Origin: G965218495 sp965262785
Lineage (GTDB): Bacteria; Bacteroidota; Rhodothermia; Rhodothermales; Bin80
Assembly: GCA_965262785.1 (NCBI GenBank)
Contig: OZ253559.1
Location: forward strand, 1,984,001 to 2,048,000
Direction: 5' to 3'
Length of the DNA: 64,000 nucleotides
Shown here piece after piece: positions 63,999 to 64,000 of the stretch (position 1 is its first letter; each line of letters begins with the position of its first letter). The position numbers and the translations under genes are program-made. The notes under the pieces are model-generated. The model had not been told where the DNA came from, did no database searches, and was given only the letters and a program-made list of their open reading frames with translations.

Positions 63999-64000
63999 GC

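Overview
The window reads as a chromosomal piece of a Gram-negative bacterium of the Bacteroidota/Rhodothermota type. The base composition is moderately GC-rich by eye. Several secreted proteins end in C-terminal modules of the type IX secretion class (a PNPF motif, then a DVLGR motif, then a GLYxYR motif). CarboxypepD_reg-like N-terminal modules and long Asp-box propeller proteins also fit this group. The phylum is inferred from gene content; there is no rRNA in the window and I recognised no tRNA.

Left part (1-6.5 kb): the end of recX, a large secreted sortilin-type beta-propeller protein, then a tightly packed set resembling inositol catabolism: an IolE-like dehydratase, an IolG-like dehydrogenase and an FbaB-type class I aldolase. 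These overlap or nearly overlap, so they are probably co-transcribed.

Middle part (6.5-44 kb): a heavily remodelled region. It holds three copies of a 2,666-bp two-gene IS256-type element (A1, A2, A3), one 2,088-bp IS1634-type element (B) nested in A1, three copies of a 2,170-bp IS1634-type element (C1, C2, C3; C1 lacks 12 bp), one 1,450-bp IS4/IS5-type element (D), the 3' part of a group II intron, and the remnant of another IS4-type transposase. The host DNA between them is a diverged segmental duplication. The segment from the propeller gene through fbaB to a secreted subtilisin-LRR protein (about 2.56-15.3 kb) reappears at 20.6-25.2 kb with two internal microhomology-flanked deletions. 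Removing the insertions restores several broken genes: a SnoaL-like protein with its signal peptide, a GMC oxidoreductase tail and a Gfo/Idh oxidoreductase. The two subtilisin-LRR paralogs are damaged in complementary ways: copy 1 has lost the catalytic Asp but keeps the secretion tail, and copy 2 keeps the triad but lost the tail to element A3.

Between and beyond the insertions lie housekeeping and envelope genes: an M23 peptidase, cobalamin adenosyltransferase with an ABC ATPase, a lipoprotein with a PAP2 phosphatase, a VanZ-like membrane protein and TsaC/Sua5. The right part (44-64 kb) is compact and largely intact. It has two tandem CarboxypepD_reg-like paralogs, an aldo/keto reductase, a phosphoribosyltransferase, an SDR and a DinB/YfiT protein. 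A phosphate/polyphosphate neighbourhood follows (Na/Pi symporter, PhoU, PPK1, PPK2) with PdxH inside it. Then come MetY with a CoA-binding partner, a two-module sensor-like protein, a glutamate-carboxypeptidase-II-like peptidase, a YbaK-type editing protein, CoaX and BirA.

The most unusual items are: (i) element A, whose first gene encodes a transposase-fold paralog lacking all three DDE residues, translationally coupled to the active transposase; (ii) the reciprocally broken protease-LRR pair; (iii) a group II intron end sitting 12 bp inside an IS tip; (iv) a protein at 51.3-52.9 kb that looks like a fusion between a TonB-receptor N-terminus and a secreted cell-surface protein.
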